Source of the DNA: JAEZDP01 sp964430855
Lineage (GTDB): Bacteria > Acidobacteriota > Vicinamibacteria > Vicinamibacterales > Vicinamibacteraceae
Length of the DNA: 64,000 bases
Assembly (NCBI GenBank): GCA_964430855.1
Contig: CAYSHC010000007.1
Coordinates: 16,114 to 80,113 of the forward strand
Direction of reading: 5' to 3'
In this document: positions 15,433 to 25,335 of the stretch, piece after piece
How positions within the stretch are numbered: the first letter of the stretch is position 1
How the letters are laid out: each line of letters begins with the position of its first letter
Position numbers and translations under genes: made by a program
Notes under the pieces: generated by a model
Databases searched by the model: none
Told to the model about the DNA's origin: nothing
The model's input: the letters and a program-made list of their open reading frames with translations, nothing else

Positions 15433-16461
15433 CTACCGATGGCGGAGGATGACCTGGCAGGCGCCCTTGAACAGCTGGAGGCGCACCGTGGCCGTCGCGT
15501 CGCGGAGCGCGCGGTCGGCGAGCGCGTCGATCGACTCGCGCGTGAGCGAGAACCAGTCGCCGCCGCGCAGCAGGTCGACGTACGACTCGGCCAGGCGCCG
15601 CCGCAGCTTGCGCAGCGGCCACGGCAGCGTGAGCGCCTCCAGCTCGCGCAGCGCGAGCTGGAGCACCGTGGCCGCGGGCGCCTCGGCCACCTCGCGGCGG
15701 ACGCCGTCGCCCTCGGGCACCATCACGTCCACACGCCCGACGCCGTGCGCCGCGGCGATCGTCTCGAGGCTGTCGAGCAGCTCCACGAGCGGGAGGCTGA
15801 CGCCGTTGATGGCACGCGGGTACCCGCCCTCGAAGCCGATGTCCACGTGGGCGGGCGTGTCGGGACACGCGACAACCGGCCGGGTGCGCGCGAAGGCCTC
15901 GTCGGGCACCGGCAGCGACACGACCGACGGCGCGGCGAGCGACCGGCCCCACACGGTCGCGCGGACGTGCCCGCCACGCGCGGCCGGGTCTACCTGGAGC
16001 GCCGCGGCCGCTTCCTCGAGGGCCGCGGCGGGCAGCGTCGTCACCGACGGTCGGACGGGGATCTCGGAGAGCGATGCGCAGAGCGCACGCATGCGCGCGG
16101 CCGCAGCGCCGCGCCCGCCATGCGCGAGCGACGCCGCCTGCTCCATCGCCGCCACCTTCGTCACCGCGCGCGCCACGCACGGCAGCGCCAGCACGGCCGC
16201 GTGCGGGTCGCCGTCGAACCCGACGGCGCCGGCCCGGAGCGCCGGGATGGCGTACTGCACGGCGAAGGCCTCGCGCTCGTCGAGAACGTGGGCGCGCACG
16301 GCCCCGGCCTCGAGCGCACGCTCGCGCACGCCGAGCAGGCTCTCGCCCTGCCCGACGTCCACGGTCACCGTCACGACCTCGGCCTCGCGCGCCAGCACGT
16401 GAATGGCCAGCAGCGTGTCGGCATCGCCGGCATGCGCCAGCACCACGCGTTCCCTGTTCAT
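15433..16461 (-). CDS. ArgG-like protein with degraded ATP-pyrophosphatase motifs
   Basis: 342 residues and clearly homologous to argininosuccinate synthase: VDVGQGE (34-40), WGRS (171-174), HGVGRVDVMV, and a C-terminal block LADRALRDATATVRLQLFKG. However, the N-type PP-loop that normally reads YSGGLDTS is HAGDADTL at 10-17, and the AHGATGKGNDQ-type substrate loop is AHGGRGAAAARM at 113-124. It also ends some 40 residues early compared with a usual ArgG of about 400. Either it is a pseudoenzyme or a strongly diverged synthase. The reading frame is intact, starts one base after argR, and lies in the arginine cluster, so it is kept under selection. A true argG should be sought elsewhere. Confidence 0.82.
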   Translation of the reverse strand: MNRERVVLAHAGDADTLLAIHVLAREAEVVTVTVDVGQGESLLGVRERALEAGAVRAHVLDEREAFAVQYAIPALRAGAVGFDGDPHAAVLALPCVARAVTKVAAMEQAASLAHGGRGAAAARMRALCASLSEIPVRPSVTTLPAAALEEAAAALQVDPAARGGHVRATVWGRSLAAPSVVSLPVPDEAFARTRPVVACPDTPAHVDIGFEGGYPRAINGVSLPLVELLDSLETIAAAHGVGRVDVMVPEGDGVRREVAEAPAATVLQLALRELEALTLPWPLRKLRRRLAESYVDLLRGGDWFSLTRESIDALADRALRDATATVRLQLFKGACQVILRHR

Positions 16462-16462
16462 G

Positions 16463-16924
16463 TCACTCCGTCGGCGTGCGCCAGGCCTGCAGGCGCGCCA
16501 GGAAGGTCGCGGCCTGCGCCGCGCTGCGGCAAATCACCAGCACGGTGTCGTCGCCGGCCAGCGTGCCGGCCACCTCGGCCGCGGGCACGCGGTCGATGGC
16601 CAGCGCCAGCATCTGGGCCTGCCCCGCGTCGGTCCGCAGGACGAGCAGCTGCTCGACCTGCTCGGCGTGCACGAGAAATTCCGCCACCCGCCGCTGCAGC
16701 GCCGGCAGCGCGTCGGACCGGTCCTGCGCGGCCCCGCCGTCGGGCCGCTGGTAGCCGCCGTCGGCGGCGCGCTTGACGAGGCCCAGTTCCTTCAGGTCGC
16801 GCGACAGCGTACCCTGAGTGACGTCGATCTGCCGCTCCCGCAGCAGCCGACGCAGCTGTTCCTGGCTGGTGATGCTCTCCTGCTCGATCAGCTCCAGGAT
16901 GACGCGATGCCTGCGCTCTTTCAT
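16463..16924 (-). CDS. argR: Arginine repressor
   Basis: 153 residues. N-terminal winged helix typical of ArgR (KERRHRVILELIEQESITSQEQL, DVTQGTLSRDLKELGLVK with the S-R-D-L-K-E-L recognition helix) and a C-terminal oligomerisation/arginine-binding domain (QMLALAIDRVPAAEVAGTLAGDDTVLVIC). The DD of AGDDTVLV is the usual arginine contact. ATG 16924 is preferred over upstream codons because it gives the standard family N-terminus. It is divergent from argC, with an ARG box in between, so it probably controls both directions. Confidence 0.93.
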   Translation of the reverse strand: MKERRHRVILELIEQESITSQEQLRRLLRERQIDVTQGTLSRDLKELGLVKRAADGGYQRPDGGAAQDRSDALPALQRRVAEFLVHAEQVEQLLVLRTDAGQAQMLALAIDRVPAAEVAGTLAGDDTVLVICRSAAQAATFLARLQAWRTPTE

Positions 16925-16927
16925 GCG

Positions 16928-16945
16928 TATGCAGCCGGACGCATA
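16928..16945. promoter_or_regulatory. Possible autoregulatory operator upstream of argR
   Basis: TATGC and GCATA form an 18-base inverted repeat just before the argR start. Its size suits an ArgR site, but the sequence departs from the TGAAT...ATTCA consensus. Confidence 0.3.
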
Positions 16946-17028
16946 ATCTATCACGCCGCTCCGGCCGCCATAGCCTGAAAATTCTACTTGAAAGGTCGCG
17001 CGACGCGTTGCATAATCGCCTTTTCGCT

Positions 17029-17046
17029 TTGGAATAAGTATTCAGA
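17029..17046 (+). promoter_or_regulatory. ARG box (ArgR operator) before argC
   Basis: TTGGAATAAGTATTCAGA matches the 18-base ARG box consensus (TNTGAATWWWWATTCANW) at nearly all positions, with the palindrome GAATA-AG-TATTC at its core. It ends two bases before the argC start codon, so ArgR binding would block both transcription and access to the start. The AT-rich site stands out sharply from the G+C-rich surroundings. Confidence 0.8.
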
Positions 17047-17048
17047 CG

Positions 17049-18047
17049 ATGTCAGACGGATCGCAAATCACTGTCGGGGTGGTCGGGGCCACCGGGTATG
17101 GCGGGCAGGAGCTGGTGCGGCTGCTGGCACGCCATCCGAAGGTGACGCTGAAGGCCGCGCTCGCGTCCAGCCAGTCGGACACGCCGAGGACGCTGCCGTC
17201 GCTGGCGCGGCTCTGGGACGGCCAGGTCACCGCCTACAACCCCGAGGCGCTGGCCGGCTGCGACATCGTGTTCCTCGGCGCGCCCGAGGCATTCGCCGCC
17301 GAGGCCGCGCCCGTCCTGCTCGAGCGCGGGCACCGCGTCATCGACCTGTCGGGCGCCTTCCGCCTGCGCGACACGGAGACGCGCCGGCAGTTCTACCCGA
17401 AGACCGGCGACCTCCCGGCGGGCACGGTCTACGCCCTGCCGGAGCTGACGCCGCGCGCGGCCTGGACCGGGTGGCGGCTGATCTCCTGCCCGGGCTGCTA
17501 CCCGACGGCCACGCTGCTCGCGCTCCAGCCGCTGGCCGAGGCCGGCCTGCTCACCGGCGAGGTGATCGTCGACGCGAAGTCGGGCGTCTCGGGCGCCGGC
17601 AAGTCGCCGAGCGAGCGGACGCACTTCTCCGAGAACCACGGGAGCGTCGCCGCCTACGGGCTGTTCGGCCACCGCCACACGCCCGAGATGGAGCAGGCGC
17701 TCGGCGTCCCCGTGACGTTCACGCCGCACCTCGTGCCGCTCGACAGGGGCATCCTCTCCACGATCTACGCGCGCCTCGCGCCCGGCACGACGGCGGCACA
17801 GGTCGGCGCGGTGCTCGAGCGGGCCTATGCCGACGCGTTCTTCGTCCGGCTGACGGGCGACCGGCTGCCCGAGATCAAGCACGTGGCGCACACCAACTTC
17901 TGCGACATCGGCTGGCGCGTGGACGAGCCGACGGGCCGCCTCATCGCCGTGTCGGTCATCGACAACCTGACGAAGGGCGCGGCGGGCCAGGCCGTCCAGA
18001 ACATGAACCTGGCGCTCGGCTTCGACGAGACCGAGGGCCTCGTCTGA
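17049..18047 (+). CDS. argC: N-acetyl-gamma-glutamyl-phosphate reductase
   Basis: 332 residues. NADP-binding GVVGATGYGGQELVRLL at the N-terminus, catalytic cysteine in SCPGCYPTA, and substrate-binding DAKSGVSGAGKSPSE with later HRHTPEMEQ and FTPHLVPLDRGI. Converts N-acetylglutamyl phosphate to the semialdehyde. First gene of the rightward arginine operon, directly after the ARG box. Its stop overlaps the argB start (TGATG). Confidence 0.96.
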   Translation: MSDGSQITVGVVGATGYGGQELVRLLARHPKVTLKAALASSQSDTPRTLPSLARLWDGQVTAYNPEALAGCDIVFLGAPEAFAAEAAPVLLERGHRVIDLSGAFRLRDTETRRQFYPKTGDLPAGTVYALPELTPRAAWTGWRLISCPGCYPTATLLALQPLAEAGLLTGEVIVDAKSGVSGAGKSPSERTHFSENHGSVAAYGLFGHRHTPEMEQALGVPVTFTPHLVPLDRGILSTIYARLAPGTTAAQVGAVLERAYADAFFVRLTGDRLPEIKHVAHTNFCDIGWRVDEPTGRLIAVSVIDNLTKGAAGQAVQNMNLALGFDETEGLV

Positions 18048-18838
18048 TGGCGGGCGCGCTCCAGGTCGTAAAGCTCGGGGGCGAACTGCTCGAAACACCC
18101 GAGCGGCTGGCCGAGGTGACCACGGCGCTGGTCGCCCTCGCCAGCGAGTCGCCGATCGTCGTCGTGCACGGCGGCGGCCGCGAGATCGACGCCGAGATGA
18201 AGCGGCGCGGCCTTGCCAAGCAGAGCGTGGACGGGCTGCGCATCACCGACGCGCCGACGCTCGAGGCCGTCATCGCGGTGCTGGCCGGCACCATCAACAC
18301 GCGGCTCGTGGCCGCGCTGGTCGCGCGCGGCGTGCAGGCCGTCGGGTTGACGGGCGTGGACGCCGCGCTCGCGCGCGCGGTGCGCGTGCCGAAGCACAAG
18401 GCCGTGGACGGCCGCACGGTGGATCTCGGCCTCGTGGGGCAGCCGGTCGGCGACACGTCGCGCGTGCTGCTGCTCGATCTCGTCACGCAGGGCTACGTGC
18501 CCGTCGTCGCGAGCCTCGGCGTCGACGAGGAAGGCCAGGTGCTCAACGTGAACGCCGACACGATGGCGGCGCACGCCGTCCGCGCAGGCCATGCCGAGTC
18601 ACTGCTGATCTGCGGCGGGACGGCCGGCGTCTTCGACGACAACGGCGACACGATCCCGACGCTCACCCGCGCGTCGGCGCTCGAGCTCATCGAGGCGGGC
18701 ACCGCGTCGGCAGGGATGGTGGCCAAGCTCCAGGCGGCGCTCGACGCGCTCGACGCCGGTGCGGAAGACGTCCGCATCGTGGACGGGCGCACGGCGACGG
18801 CGCTGCTCGAACGGCACGGCACGCGCGTGCTTCCCTGA
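18047..18838 (+). CDS. argB: Acetylglutamate kinase
   Basis: 263 residues. Amino-acid kinase fold: VVKLGGELL at the start, VVVHGGGREIDAEMKRRG, GLTGVDAAL, and NVNADTMAAHAV followed by LLICGGTAGVF. Length fits the arginine-insensitive short form, without an N-terminal regulatory helix. Coupled to argC by a one-base overlap. Confidence 0.93.
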   Translation: MAGALQVVKLGGELLETPERLAEVTTALVALASESPIVVVHGGGREIDAEMKRRGLAKQSVDGLRITDAPTLEAVIAVLAGTINTRLVAALVARGVQAVGLTGVDAALARAVRVPKHKAVDGRTVDLGLVGQPVGDTSRVLLLDLVTQGYVPVVASLGVDEEGQVLNVNADTMAAHAVRAGHAESLLICGGTAGVFDDNGDTIPTLTRASALELIEAGTASAGMVAKLQAALDALDAGAEDVRIVDGRTATALLERHGTRVLP

Positions 18839-18872
18839 ACGTCGAAAGGCATCGCTTTCCACTCCTCGAACC

Positions 18873-20090
18873 ATGACTGCTACCGCTTCCTCGTCGTCGC
18901 TGTCCCTTGACGTCCAGGCCCGCGAGGCCCTCCACGTGCTGCAGACCTACAAGCGCCAGCCGGTGGTCTTCGTCCGCGGCTCTGGCGTCTGGCTCGAGGA
19001 CGCCGACGGGCGCCGCTACCTCGACATGCTGTCGGGGATCGGGGTCAACGTGCTCGGCCACGCGCATCCGGCCATGACCGAGGCGCTGGCCGCGCAGGCG
19101 GCCGAGCTGATGCACGTGTCGAACCTGTACTTCCACCCGCTCCAGGGCCTGGTGGCCGAGCGGCTGACGAGGCTCTCGGGGCTGCCGCGCGCCTTCTTCT
19201 GCAACAGCGGCACCGAGGCGGTGGAAGGCTGCCTGAAGTTCGCGCGGCGCTACTGGTACACCCGCGGGACGCCGCGGGCCCGCTTCGTCGCGCTGTCACA
19301 GGGGTTCTCCGGACGCACGATGGGCGCGCTGTCGGTGACGTGGGACGAGCACTACCGCAAGCCCTTCGAGCCGCTCGTCCGCGACGTCACCTTCGTGGAC
19401 CACGACGACCCCGACGCGCTGCGGCAGGCCGTCACCGACGACACGGCCGCGATCATCGCCGAGCCGATCCAGGGCGAGGGCGGCGTCCACCCGCTGTCGC
19501 CGGCCATGGTCGAGGCCATCGGCAAGGCCTGCGAGGCGACCGGCGCGCTCTGTATCGCCGACGAGGTGCAGTCGGGCCTCGGCCGCACCGGCGAGTTCTT
19601 CCACCACGCGACGCTCGGGCTGCGGCCCGACCTGATGGCGCTCGGAAAGGCGCTCGGTGGCGGCTTCCCGGTGGGCGCGGTGCTCGTGTCGCAGCGCGTG
19701 GCCGAGACCATCAGTCCCGGTGATCACGGCACGACGTACGGCGGCAACCTGATGGCCTGCCGCGCGGCGCTCGTCGTGCTCGACGCGCTCGAGGGCGGCC
19801 TGCTCGGGCACGTGCGCCGCGTGGGTCAGGTGCTCGAGGACGGCCTGCGGACGCTGGCGTCGAAGCACGCGATGATTCGCGAGGTGCGGGGCGCGGGCCT
19901 CATGCGGGGGCTCCAGCTCGATCGCGACGCGGCGCCCGTGGTGGCCGCTGCGCTCGAGCGCGGCCTCATCGTCAACCGCACGCGCGAGACGGTGGTGCGC
20001 CTGCTGCCCCCGTACGTGATCACCGACGCCGAGATCGCGGAGGGTCTCGACCGCCTCGACGCGGCGTTCGGCGCCGTGGGGAGTGCCTGA
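18873..20090 (+). CDS. argD: Acetylornithine aminotransferase
   Basis: 405 residues, class-III aminotransferase. NSGTEAVEGCLKFAR (111 onward, phosphate binding), IADEVQSGLGRTG (Asp230 contacts the pyridine N), LGKALGGGFPVGAV (Lys259 is the PLP Schiff base) and HGTTYGGNLMACRAAL. It makes N-acetylornithine from the semialdehyde. ATG 18873 lies 34 bases after argB. It may also serve lysine or other omega-amino substrates. Confidence 0.93.
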   Translation: MTATASSSSLSLDVQAREALHVLQTYKRQPVVFVRGSGVWLEDADGRRYLDMLSGIGVNVLGHAHPAMTEALAAQAAELMHVSNLYFHPLQGLVAERLTRLSGLPRAFFCNSGTEAVEGCLKFARRYWYTRGTPRARFVALSQGFSGRTMGALSVTWDEHYRKPFEPLVRDVTFVDHDDPDALRQAVTDDTAAIIAEPIQGEGGVHPLSPAMVEAIGKACEATGALCIADEVQSGLGRTGEFFHHATLGLRPDLMALGKALGGGFPVGAVLVSQRVAETISPGDHGTTYGGNLMACRAALVVLDALEGGLLGHVRRVGQVLEDGLRTLASKHAMIREVRGAGLMRGLQLDRDAAPVVAAALERGLIVNRTRETVVRLLPPYVITDAEIAEGLDRLDAAFGAVGSA

Positions 20091-20091
20091 C

Positions 20092-20655
20092 ATGTTGCCC
20101 GACGGTTACGCGATTCGCGCCGGCACGCCAGAAGACGCGCCGGCGATGCACGCCCTGATCACCGCCAACCTCGAGGTGGGGCACCTGCTGCCGCGCACGC
20201 TCGCCGACCTGACGAGCCACGCCGCGCGCTTCCAGGTGATCACGCACGACGGCGCGCTCGTGGGCTGCGCCGAGCTGGCACCGCTCAGCGGCACGGTCGC
20301 CGAGGTACGGTCCCTCGTCATCGACGCGGCGCACCGGGGCCGGCGGCTCGGCCCGCAGCTCATCGACGCGCTGTGCCGCAAGGCGCGCGTCGAGCAGTTC
20401 GGGACGCTCTGCGCGTTCACGCACGACGCCGCGCACTTCGTGCGGCTCGGGTTCACGATCGTCCCGCACACCTGGCTGCCGGAGAAGATCGCGACCGACT
20501 GCCACGCCTGCCCGAAGTTCCGCACGTGCGGACAGTACGCCGTGGCGCTGCCCCTGCGCGGCACGGCAGTGGGCAGCATGACCACCAGCCGCACCAGCCG
20601 GCGTGCGGCCCAGCCACGGACGGCTGCCGAATCCGTCCTCGTCCTGCATCGATGA
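20092..20655 (+). CDS. Short-form N-acetylglutamate synthase (GNAT family)
   Basis: 187 residues, GNAT fold (RAGTPEDAPAMHALI, EVRSLVIDAAHRGRRLGPQLIDAL as the acetyl-CoA binding loop). The late segment TDCHACPKFRTCGQYAVAL has the Cys pattern seen in stand-alone ArgA-type synthases that lack the kinase-like domain. It would acetylate glutamate to start the pathway. ATG 20092 has GGGGAG nine bases upstream; a GTG at 20083 overlapping argD is the alternative. Its stop overlaps the argJ start (ATGA). The extra ~35 residues after the fold are low-complexity. Confidence 0.82.
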   Translation: MLPDGYAIRAGTPEDAPAMHALITANLEVGHLLPRTLADLTSHAARFQVITHDGALVGCAELAPLSGTVAEVRSLVIDAAHRGRRLGPQLIDALCRKARVEQFGTLCAFTHDAAHFVRLGFTIVPHTWLPEKIATDCHACPKFRTCGQYAVALPLRGTAVGSMTTSRTSRRAAQPRTAAESVLVLHR

Positions 20656-21860
20656 TCGACATCGTAGATGGCGGACTCACCGCTGCCGCGGGCTTCCGGG
20701 CAGCGGGCGTCCACTGCGGCATCAAGGCCTCTCCCGATCGGCTCGACCTCGCCCTGGTCGTCTCCGACACGCCGGCCTCCGCTGCGGGCGTGTTCACGAC
20801 GAACCTCGCGGTGGCGGCGCCCGTCGTCCTGTCGCGCGAGCACCTGCGCGCAAGCGGCGGACGCGCCCGCGCCGTCGTCGTCAACTCGGGCTGCGCCAAC
20901 GCGTGCACCGGCGAGGCCGGCACGCGCGTGGCGCACCTCATGGCCGCCGAGACCGCGCGCGCCGTGGACTGCGAGCCCGAGGAGGTGCTGGTGATGTCCA
21001 CCGGCGTCATCGGCGTGCAGCTCGACCCGCGCACCGTCACCGGCGGCATCATCGCGGCCTCCGACGCGCTCAGCGTGGACGGCCACGCGGACGCGGCGCT
21101 CGCGATCATGACGACCGACCCCTTCCCGAAGGAGCGGGCCGTCCGCGTGACGACCGACGCGGGGACGTACCACATCGGCGGCATCGCCAAGGGCTCGGGG
21201 ATGATCGAGCCGCGCATGGCGACGATGCTCGGCGTGCTCACGACCGACGCCGCCCTTCCGCCGGACCTCCTGCACCGCGCGCTCGCGGAGGTCACCGAGC
21301 GCACGTTCAACGCGATCACGGTGGACGGCGAGTGCTCCACCAACGACAGCGTGTTCCTGCTCGCCAACGGCGCCAGCGGGGTGCCGGTAAGCGAGGCCAC
21401 GCTGCCAGCCTTCGTCGACGGCCTGTTCGAAGTGTGCCGCTTCCTGGCCACCGAGATCGTCCGCGGCGGGGAGGGCGCCACCAAGCTGGTGACGGTGCAC
21501 GTCACGGGCGCGCGCACCTACGACGATGCGAAGCAGGCGGCGCGGGCGATCGCCAACTCGCTGCTCGTGAAGACCGCCATCCACGGGGGCGACCCCAACT
21601 GGGGCCGCCTCGTCGCCGTCGCCGGCCGCGCCGGCGTCGCGTTCGATCTTCAGGGCGCACGCGTGCAGATCGGCGACGTGGTGCTGTTCGAGGGCGGCCG
21701 CCCGTACGACGAGCGTGCGCCCGAGGCCGCCGAGCACCTCCAGCAGAAGTTCGTTGACGTCACCGTCGACCTCGGCGTGCAGGGACCGGAGGAAGCCACC
21801 ATGTGGACGTGTGACCTGAGCAGGGAATACGTACGAATCAACGCGGAGTACAGGACCTAG
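20652..21860 (+). CDS. argJ: Bifunctional glutamate N-acetyltransferase / ornithine acetyltransferase
   Basis: 402 residues. ArgJ hallmarks: VVVNSGCANACTGEAG, GGIAKGSGMIEPRMATMLG with the self-cleavage and nucleophilic Thr191, TVDGECSTNDSVFLLANG, GEGATKLVTVHV, and the C-terminal NWGRLVAV and YVRINAEYRT. It recycles the acetyl group from acetylornithine to glutamate, making the pathway cyclic. With the short NAGS before it, this operon has both the priming and the recycling acetyltransferase. Confidence 0.96.
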   Translation: MIDIVDGGLTAAAGFRAAGVHCGIKASPDRLDLALVVSDTPASAAGVFTTNLAVAAPVVLSREHLRASGGRARAVVVNSGCANACTGEAGTRVAHLMAAETARAVDCEPEEVLVMSTGVIGVQLDPRTVTGGIIAASDALSVDGHADAALAIMTTDPFPKERAVRVTTDAGTYHIGGIAKGSGMIEPRMATMLGVLTTDAALPPDLLHRALAEVTERTFNAITVDGECSTNDSVFLLANGASGVPVSEATLPAFVDGLFEVCRFLATEIVRGGEGATKLVTVHVTGARTYDDAKQAARAIANSLLVKTAIHGGDPNWGRLVAVAGRAGVAFDLQGARVQIGDVVLFEGGRPYDERAPEAAEHLQQKFVDVTVDLGVQGPEEATMWTCDLSREYVRINAEYRT

Positions 21861-21862
21861 CC

Positions 21863-22834
21863 ATGCCGACCGTCCGTCGCTCGCGAGCCGCGCGGCCGCG
21901 CCGGCTTCGCACCCGGAACTTCCTCTCGATCCTCGACCTCTCGCCGGCCGAGCTGCGCGACGTCGTCAGTACCGGCCTGAAGCTGAAGAAGGCGCGGCAT
22001 GCCGGGCGGCCGGGGGCGTCGGCGACGGCGCTCTCCGGCCTGCACGTCGCGCTGCTCTTCGAGAAGCCGTCGCTCCGGACGCGGTCCACGTTCGAGATCG
22101 CCGTCCGCGAACTTGGTGGCGACGTCATCGCGCCGCCGCAGGACGTTGCCATGGGCGAGCGCGAGCCCATCGCCGACGTGGCGCGCAACCTCGAGCGCTG
22201 GGTGGCTGGCGTCGTGATCCGCACGTTCGGGCAGCAGCGCCTCGTCGAGTTCGCCAGCGCCGCGCCGCGGCTGCACGTGGTCAACGCGCTGACCGACGAG
22301 GAGCATCCGTGCCAGGCGCTGGCCGACGTGCTCACGCTCAAGGAACGCCTGGGCACGCTCGAGGGCGCGACCGTCGCGTTCGTCGGCGACGGCAACAACG
22401 TCGCGACGTCGCTGGCGCAGGCGGCCGTGATGCTCGGCATGCACGTCCGCATCGCGGCACCCGAAGGCTACGAGCTCGACGCCGAGGCCATGACGCAGTG
22501 CCAGGCCATCGCCCAGCACGGCGCCACGGTGAAGACCTTCCGCGACGCGAAGAAGGCCATCCGCGGCGTGGACGCGGTCTACACCGACGCGTGGACGTCG
22601 ATGGGCCAGGAGGGCGAGGCGCAGCACCGCCGCAAGGTGTTCGCGCCGTACCAGGTGAACGAGGCGCTGATGAAGGCCGCCGGCAACGCCGTGTTCATGC
22701 ACTGCCTGCCGGCGCACCGCGGCGAGGAGGCGACCGACGAGGTCATGGACGGGCCGCAGTCGATCATCTTCGACCAGGCCGAGAACCGCCTCCACGCGCA
22801 GAAGGCGCTGCTCATGCTGCTGATGGGCCGCTGA
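21863..22834 (+). CDS. argF: Ornithine carbamoyltransferase
   Basis: 323 residues. Carbamoyl-phosphate loop FEKPSLRTRSTFE (Ser-Leu-Arg-Thr-Arg in place of the more usual Ser-Thr-Arg-Thr-Arg), HPCQALADVLTLKE, GDGNNVATSL, DAWTSMGQE and HCLPAHRGEE. It forms citrulline from ornithine and carbamoyl phosphate. An acetylornithine-specific relative is conceivable, but argJ upstream supplies free ornithine, favouring OTC. Start two bases after argJ. Confidence 0.93.
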   Translation: MPTVRRSRAARPRRLRTRNFLSILDLSPAELRDVVSTGLKLKKARHAGRPGASATALSGLHVALLFEKPSLRTRSTFEIAVRELGGDVIAPPQDVAMGEREPIADVARNLERWVAGVVIRTFGQQRLVEFASAAPRLHVVNALTDEEHPCQALADVLTLKERLGTLEGATVAFVGDGNNVATSLAQAAVMLGMHVRIAAPEGYELDAEAMTQCQAIAQHGATVKTFRDAKKAIRGVDAVYTDAWTSMGQEGEAQHRRKVFAPYQVNEALMKAAGNAVFMHCLPAHRGEEATDEVMDGPQSIIFDQAENRLHAQKALLMLLMGR

Positions 22835-22867
22835 GGCGCCACGTCAACGGAGCGATCGGATTCCCCG

Positions 22868-23098
22868 ATGTTGAAAGGTACCCGCACCGCGATCCTCAAG
22901 AAGATCCAGCCCGTGAGCATCCACGGGCAGGTCTCCTATGACGTGCACTACGTGTTTGTGGAGGACGACGAGGAGCGCACCCAGGTGGCGCGGGTCGGCC
23001 GCGAGGACGTCGCCCTCGGGCTCGAGCCGGGCGATCGCGTCACGCTCGAGATCCTGCTGAACCAGGTCGTCCGCGTGGCCCGCGCGTCCGGCGACTGA
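22868..23098 (+). CDS. Small hypothetical protein
   Basis: 76 residues, not recognised. Strand-rich and charged: HGQVSYDVHYVFVEDDEE, then VGREDVALGLEPGDRVTLEIL, which reads like a small beta-barrel. No cysteines or membrane segment. It lies 33 bases after argF on the same strand and may be the last gene of the arginine operon; a strong hairpin follows it. Confidence 0.6.
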   Translation: MLKGTRTAILKKIQPVSIHGQVSYDVHYVFVEDDEERTQVARVGREDVALGLEPGDRVTLEILLNQVVRVARASGD

Positions 23099-23113
23099 CG
23101 CACGTGCCCGGCA

Positions 23114-23145
23114 CCGGACCCGCAGGAAGGCGAACGCGGGTCCGG
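23114..23145. terminator. Bidirectional terminator-like hairpin between convergent genes
   Basis: CCGGACCCGC (23114-23123) pairs perfectly with GCGGGTCCGG (23136-23145) around a 12-base loop, in the 67-base gap between two converging genes. No U-run. Confidence 0.5.
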
Positions 23146-23165
23146 CGCGTGATGCCCGACACGAC

Positions 23166-24662
<1,497 letters not shown>

Positions 24663-24813
24663 GTAGCCGTGCTCCTTGCCCGAGGGGGGTGTGTGCGCAT
24701 TCTCCCGGGAATCGCCCCGCAAGCGCAACCGGGGACGGATCGCCGGCGTGAGGTCGCGAGAAGCACAGCACGAGTGCACGGGTGAGGCAGCCGCCTGCGC
24801 ACACCCGTGGCGC

Positions 24814-24841
24814 GAGGGACCTCGTGTCACGAGGGTCCCTC
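24814..24841. terminator. Hairpin downstream of the 24865-25335 gene
   Basis: GAGGGACCTCGTG pairs with CACGAGGGTCCCTC with a single-base bulge and almost no loop, 24 bases past the stop of the leftward gene. No clear U-run. Confidence 0.4.
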
Positions 24842-24864
24842 AGGAGCCGGCGGAAGGTCCGGCG

Positions 24865-25335
24865 TCAGGAGGCGTGCGCGACGCGGCGCGCCGCATCGCG
24901 TGCGGCGAGCCGTGCGACGAGCCGCTCGGCGCGCGCACGCGCCTCGGGCGACATCTGCCGCCAGGCCTGGAGCCATCGGCGCTCGGCCTCCGACGTCGCG
25001 ATCGGCGTCACCCACATTGCCGGCTGGGACTGTGCGGCCCCCGCCGCCTGCGCGCGCAGCGCCGAGATGTTCCTGACCACCGACGGTGACACGGCGGCCT
25101 CGCCCTGCGACGCTGCCGTCGCTGTCGCCTGCCGTGCCGGCGGCACGCCGCCGATGCGGTGGGCCGACGCGACGGCGTCCTGTGTGCGTCGGTACTGGGC
25201 AGCAGGCAAGTCGAATCCCTGCGAGACGCGGCCGCACTGACGGCACTCGAGCCACAGGCCACGTTCGCTCGTCCGATACAGCCACTCGTGGTCGCCCCAG
25301 CACGAGGAACCCAGCTTCTTCAGCAGTGCCAGCAT
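24865..25335 (-). CDS. Hypothetical protein with a CxxC motif
   Basis: 156 residues, not recognised. The N-terminal third is cohesive: SSCWGDHEWLYRTSERGLWLECRQCG in two parts (SSCWGDHEWLY, then GLWLECRQCGRVSQGF), suggesting a small metal-binding or treble-clef-like module. The middle is Ala/Gln-rich linker, and the C-terminus is helical and Arg-rich (EARARAERLVARLAARDAA). Codon use matches the window. No operon partner. Confidence 0.55.
   Translation of the reverse strand: MLALLKKLGSSCWGDHEWLYRTSERGLWLECRQCGRVSQGFDLPAAQYRRTQDAVASAHRIGGVPPARQATATAASQGEAAVSPSVVRNISALRAQAAGAAQSQPAMWVTPIATSEAERRWLQAWRQMSPEARARAERLVARLAARDAARRVAHAS

Noticed and set aside
15287..16402. Reading frames running through the N gap
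   Set aside because: They cross 100 placeholder bases and have shadow composition. The same applies to frames across 51492-51591.
15433..16461. Calling the ArgG-like gene a pseudogene
   Set aside because: The frame is intact over 342 codons, codon use is normal, and several ArgG blocks are preserved. Loss of motifs alone does not show the gene is dead.
21863..22834. N-acetylornithine carbamoyltransferase instead of OTC
   Set aside because: The SLRTR variant alone is not diagnostic, and argJ in the same operon provides free ornithine.
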